DNA from: Mesorhizobium tamadayense
Lineage (GTDB): Bacteria > Pseudomonadota > Alphaproteobacteria > Rhizobiales > Rhizobiaceae
Direction of reading: 5' to 3'
Assembly: GCF_003863365.1 (NCBI RefSeq)
Contig: NZ_RQXT01000021.1
Span: 44,973 to 108,972, forward strand
Length of the DNA stretch: 64,000 bases
Positions within the stretch are counted from its first letter, which is position 1, and every line of letters starts with the position of its first letter. A program made the position numbers and the translations under genes. Shown piece after piece: positions 62,513-64,000 of the stretch. The notes beneath the pieces are model-generated. The model was not told where the DNA came from. It did not search any database and saw nothing but the letters and a program-made list of their open reading frames with translations.

Positions 62513-63655
62513 ATGCCCAAGGTGGCATTCATTTTCGGCACTCGTCCTGAGGCGATCAAATGCGCCACAGTAATTAACGCGATGAAGCTAGACCGCAGGT
62601 TCGAGCCCCTCGTTGTTTCCACGGGGCAGCATCGCGAGATGCTGGATATCGCTTTAGCGGAATTCGGTATTCGACCCGACATCGAACTAAGCGTCATGCA
62701 ACCTCGCCAGACCTTGTCGCAGGTCACATATCGAATCCTGGAAAGGCTCTCCGGGCAAATAGAACAATGGGGGATCGACGCGGTAGTCGTTCATGGCGAT
62801 ACCGCGAGCACCCTGGCAGGAGCCCTGGCCGCCTTCCATCACCGTATCCCTGTCATCCATATCGAGGCGGGCTTGCGTAGCGGCAACATTGCATCGCCAT
62901 ATCCAGAGGAGGCCAATCGGCGCCTGGTCGCTCAGATAGCGGATCTCCACCTGGCGCCTACGATCCGTAGCGGCGAGAACCTTCTCCGCGAAGGTGCCCC
63001 TGAGGACCGTGTCACGGTCACCGGGAACACGGTCGTCGATGCCCTTCACTGGGCGGCCGAAAATGCCCCCGCCTTCGCCGAGCCAGCGCTTGCCGACCTC
63101 AAGAACGAAACGCGGCGGATCGTGGTCGCCTCAGCACATCGACGCGAGTCGTGGGGTGCACCGATGCACGAGATAGCAAGAGCTCTTGTGCAGCTATCAT
63201 GTCAGGAGAACGTGCGTGTCATCATCCCATTGCACCAGAACCCGGCAGTGCGCGAAGTCATTTTGCCCTATTTAAGCAACCAGGCGAATATTACGGTGGT
63301 GGATCCTCTGCCGTACCGCAACTTCTGCAGCCTTATGCTGCGCGCGGACATCATCATCTCGGACAGCAGCGGCGCAGAGGAAGAAGGCCCTGCACTCGGC
63401 AAACCGACGCTTGTTTTAAGAGACATCACCGAGCGGCCGGAGGCTGTCGAAGCTGGCACAGCGCGCCTTGTGGGCCGCAGCACCGCCCGCATCGTGAGTG
63501 AAGCGACCCGGCTGCTGTGCGATCCGGACGAATATTCACGGATGGCCCAGCCCGTGGACGCCTACGGCGATGGAAAGGCGACAACTCGGGTCATCGGTGC
63601 AATCGCGAGATATTTCGCTGCGCACACCGAGCGCGAGTCGCAGTTGGCCAACTGA
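62513..63655 (+). CDS. wecB: UDP-N-acetylglucosamine 2-epimerase (non-hydrolysing), WecB family
   Basis: Enzyme of 380 residues that interconverts UDP-GlcNAc and UDP-ManNAc for surface polysaccharides. Seen: VAFIFGTRPEAIKCATVINA, VVSTGQHREMLDIALAEFGI, VVHGDTASTLAGALAAFHH, VIHIEAGLRSGNIASPYPEE, ASAHRRESWG, and SDSSGAEEEGPALGKPTLVL with RDITERPE. The usual SDSGG reads SDSSG here. The ATG at 62513 is 12 codons of spacing from the IS debris upstream, and no ManNAc dehydrogenase follows. It is probably an orphan from an exopolysaccharide or symbiosis locus. Confidence 0.93.
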   Translation: MPKVAFIFGTRPEAIKCATVINAMKLDRRFEPLVVSTGQHREMLDIALAEFGIRPDIELSVMQPRQTLSQVTYRILERLSGQIEQWGIDAVVVHGDTASTLAGALAAFHHRIPVIHIEAGLRSGNIASPYPEEANRRLVAQIADLHLAPTIRSGENLLREGAPEDRVTVTGNTVVDALHWAAENAPAFAEPALADLKNETRRIVVASAHRRESWGAPMHEIARALVQLSCQENVRVIIPLHQNPAVREVILPYLSNQANITVVDPLPYRNFCSLMLRADIIISDSSGAEEEGPALGKPTLVLRDITERPEAVEAGTARLVGRSTARIVSEATRLLCDPDEYSRMAQPVDAYGDGKATTRVIGAIARYFAAHTERESQLAN

Positions 63656-63779
63656 TGGGCCGCCCCAGCGGCGCGGGACCGTTCGCTGCGGTCCACGCCC
63701 TCCGAAGAACGCCACCATATCCCTGTCGAACTGACCGGACCGGGCGATGACGACAAAAGACAGAAGGTCATGGCCAGGA

Positions 63780-63889
63780 GTAACAATCGTAACCGTCCGG
63801 TGAGGGCCGCGGTCAGGCTGCTTTGCGGTGACAGTGGATCGGGACCAGTTCCACGGCAGGAGTTCACAATCCTGAACGTCCTCGGGCAT
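63780..63889 (-). mobile_element. Possible IS66-family transposase C-terminal fragment
   Basis: CELLPWNWSRSTVTAKQ resembles the end of IS66 TnpC proteins, which finish in (D)ELLPWxW. Only about 20 residues support it. The rest of 63656-64000 shows no gene. Confidence 0.35.
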
Positions 63890-64000
63890 CGCTTTTCATC
63901 GCAACATCTCGGCGAGCGGGCCGATGATCAGCTCCGTGACCGAGGAGCGGGCCGTCGCGTCGGTGGGCATGTACGAGCGTTGTCATTCCAATGCTGGTGT

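Noticed and set aside
1..64000. CRISPR array or cas genes
   Set aside because: No regularly spaced repeats and no Cas-like proteins were seen.
1..64000. Ribosomal RNA genes or intact tRNA genes
   Set aside because: None recognised on either strand by reading; a covariance search was not possible.

Overview
The window is GC-rich, densely packed accessory DNA from an alphaproteobacterium of the Hyphomicrobiales, most likely Mesorhizobium/Rhizobium-like. The evidence is a MucR-type zinc-finger regulator, VirB11/VirD4/VirC1/VirC2-type transfer genes, paired DUF736 and ArdC genes, an Azt-type zinc locus and dmeRF. Many broken genes and insertion-sequence remnants point to a plasmid or integrative conjugative element. 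The name of the host is inference.

1-14.5 kb, transfer module: virB11 and virD4 (T4SS ATPase and coupling protein), a LysR/oxidoreductase pair, then leftward mobC-like and relaxase genes with a recognisable MOBP-type oriT, a VirC1/VirC2-like pair, a TrbM-like protein, SSB and two DNA-binding proteins. A 16-base box recurs at three promoters, and a candidate antisense RNA lies in the leader of one DNA-binding gene. 14.5-24.3 kb, DNA-metabolism accessory genes: DUF736, an ardC remnant, a secreted nuclease, an ATP-dependent ligase, a HEPN-like pair and a five-gene operon behind an SOS box that contains SRAP (YedK) and a 59-residue cysteine/histidine protein; then a MucR regulator and a chimeric ATPase. 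24.5-34.7 kb, metal homeostasis: an inverted and decayed COG0523 gene, an AztD-ZinT fusion, broken aztC and aztA, a Zur box, zur, two COG0523 GTPases, a DUF3299 remnant, and dmeR with a broken dmeF.

35.5-41.2 kb: a second DUF736-ardC module in the same orientation as the first, a candidate sRNA with a strong terminator, an MFS exporter and small unknowns. 41.2-57.7 kb, organosulfur use: a leftward 11-gene operon (msuE, sfnG, a complete LIV-type ABC transporter, sfnB, ssuD, an FAD oxidoreductase and a flavin reductase), and a rightward ssuACB-like transporter with an NtaA-type monooxygenase. Imported sulfones or sulfonates would be desulfurised with FMNH2 supplied by the reductases. 57.7-64 kb: IS110, IS21, IS6 and IS66 fragments, a GntR regulator, a groES-groEL deletion product, an FkbM methyltransferase and wecB.

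A pattern worth knowing before using this annotation: six otherwise complete genes (DUF3606, Lar-like, aztC, dmeF, ssuA-like, ntaA-like) are each one base short of an intact frame, several at a GG or CC pair. Either the replicon is decaying or the assembly carries single-base deletion errors.
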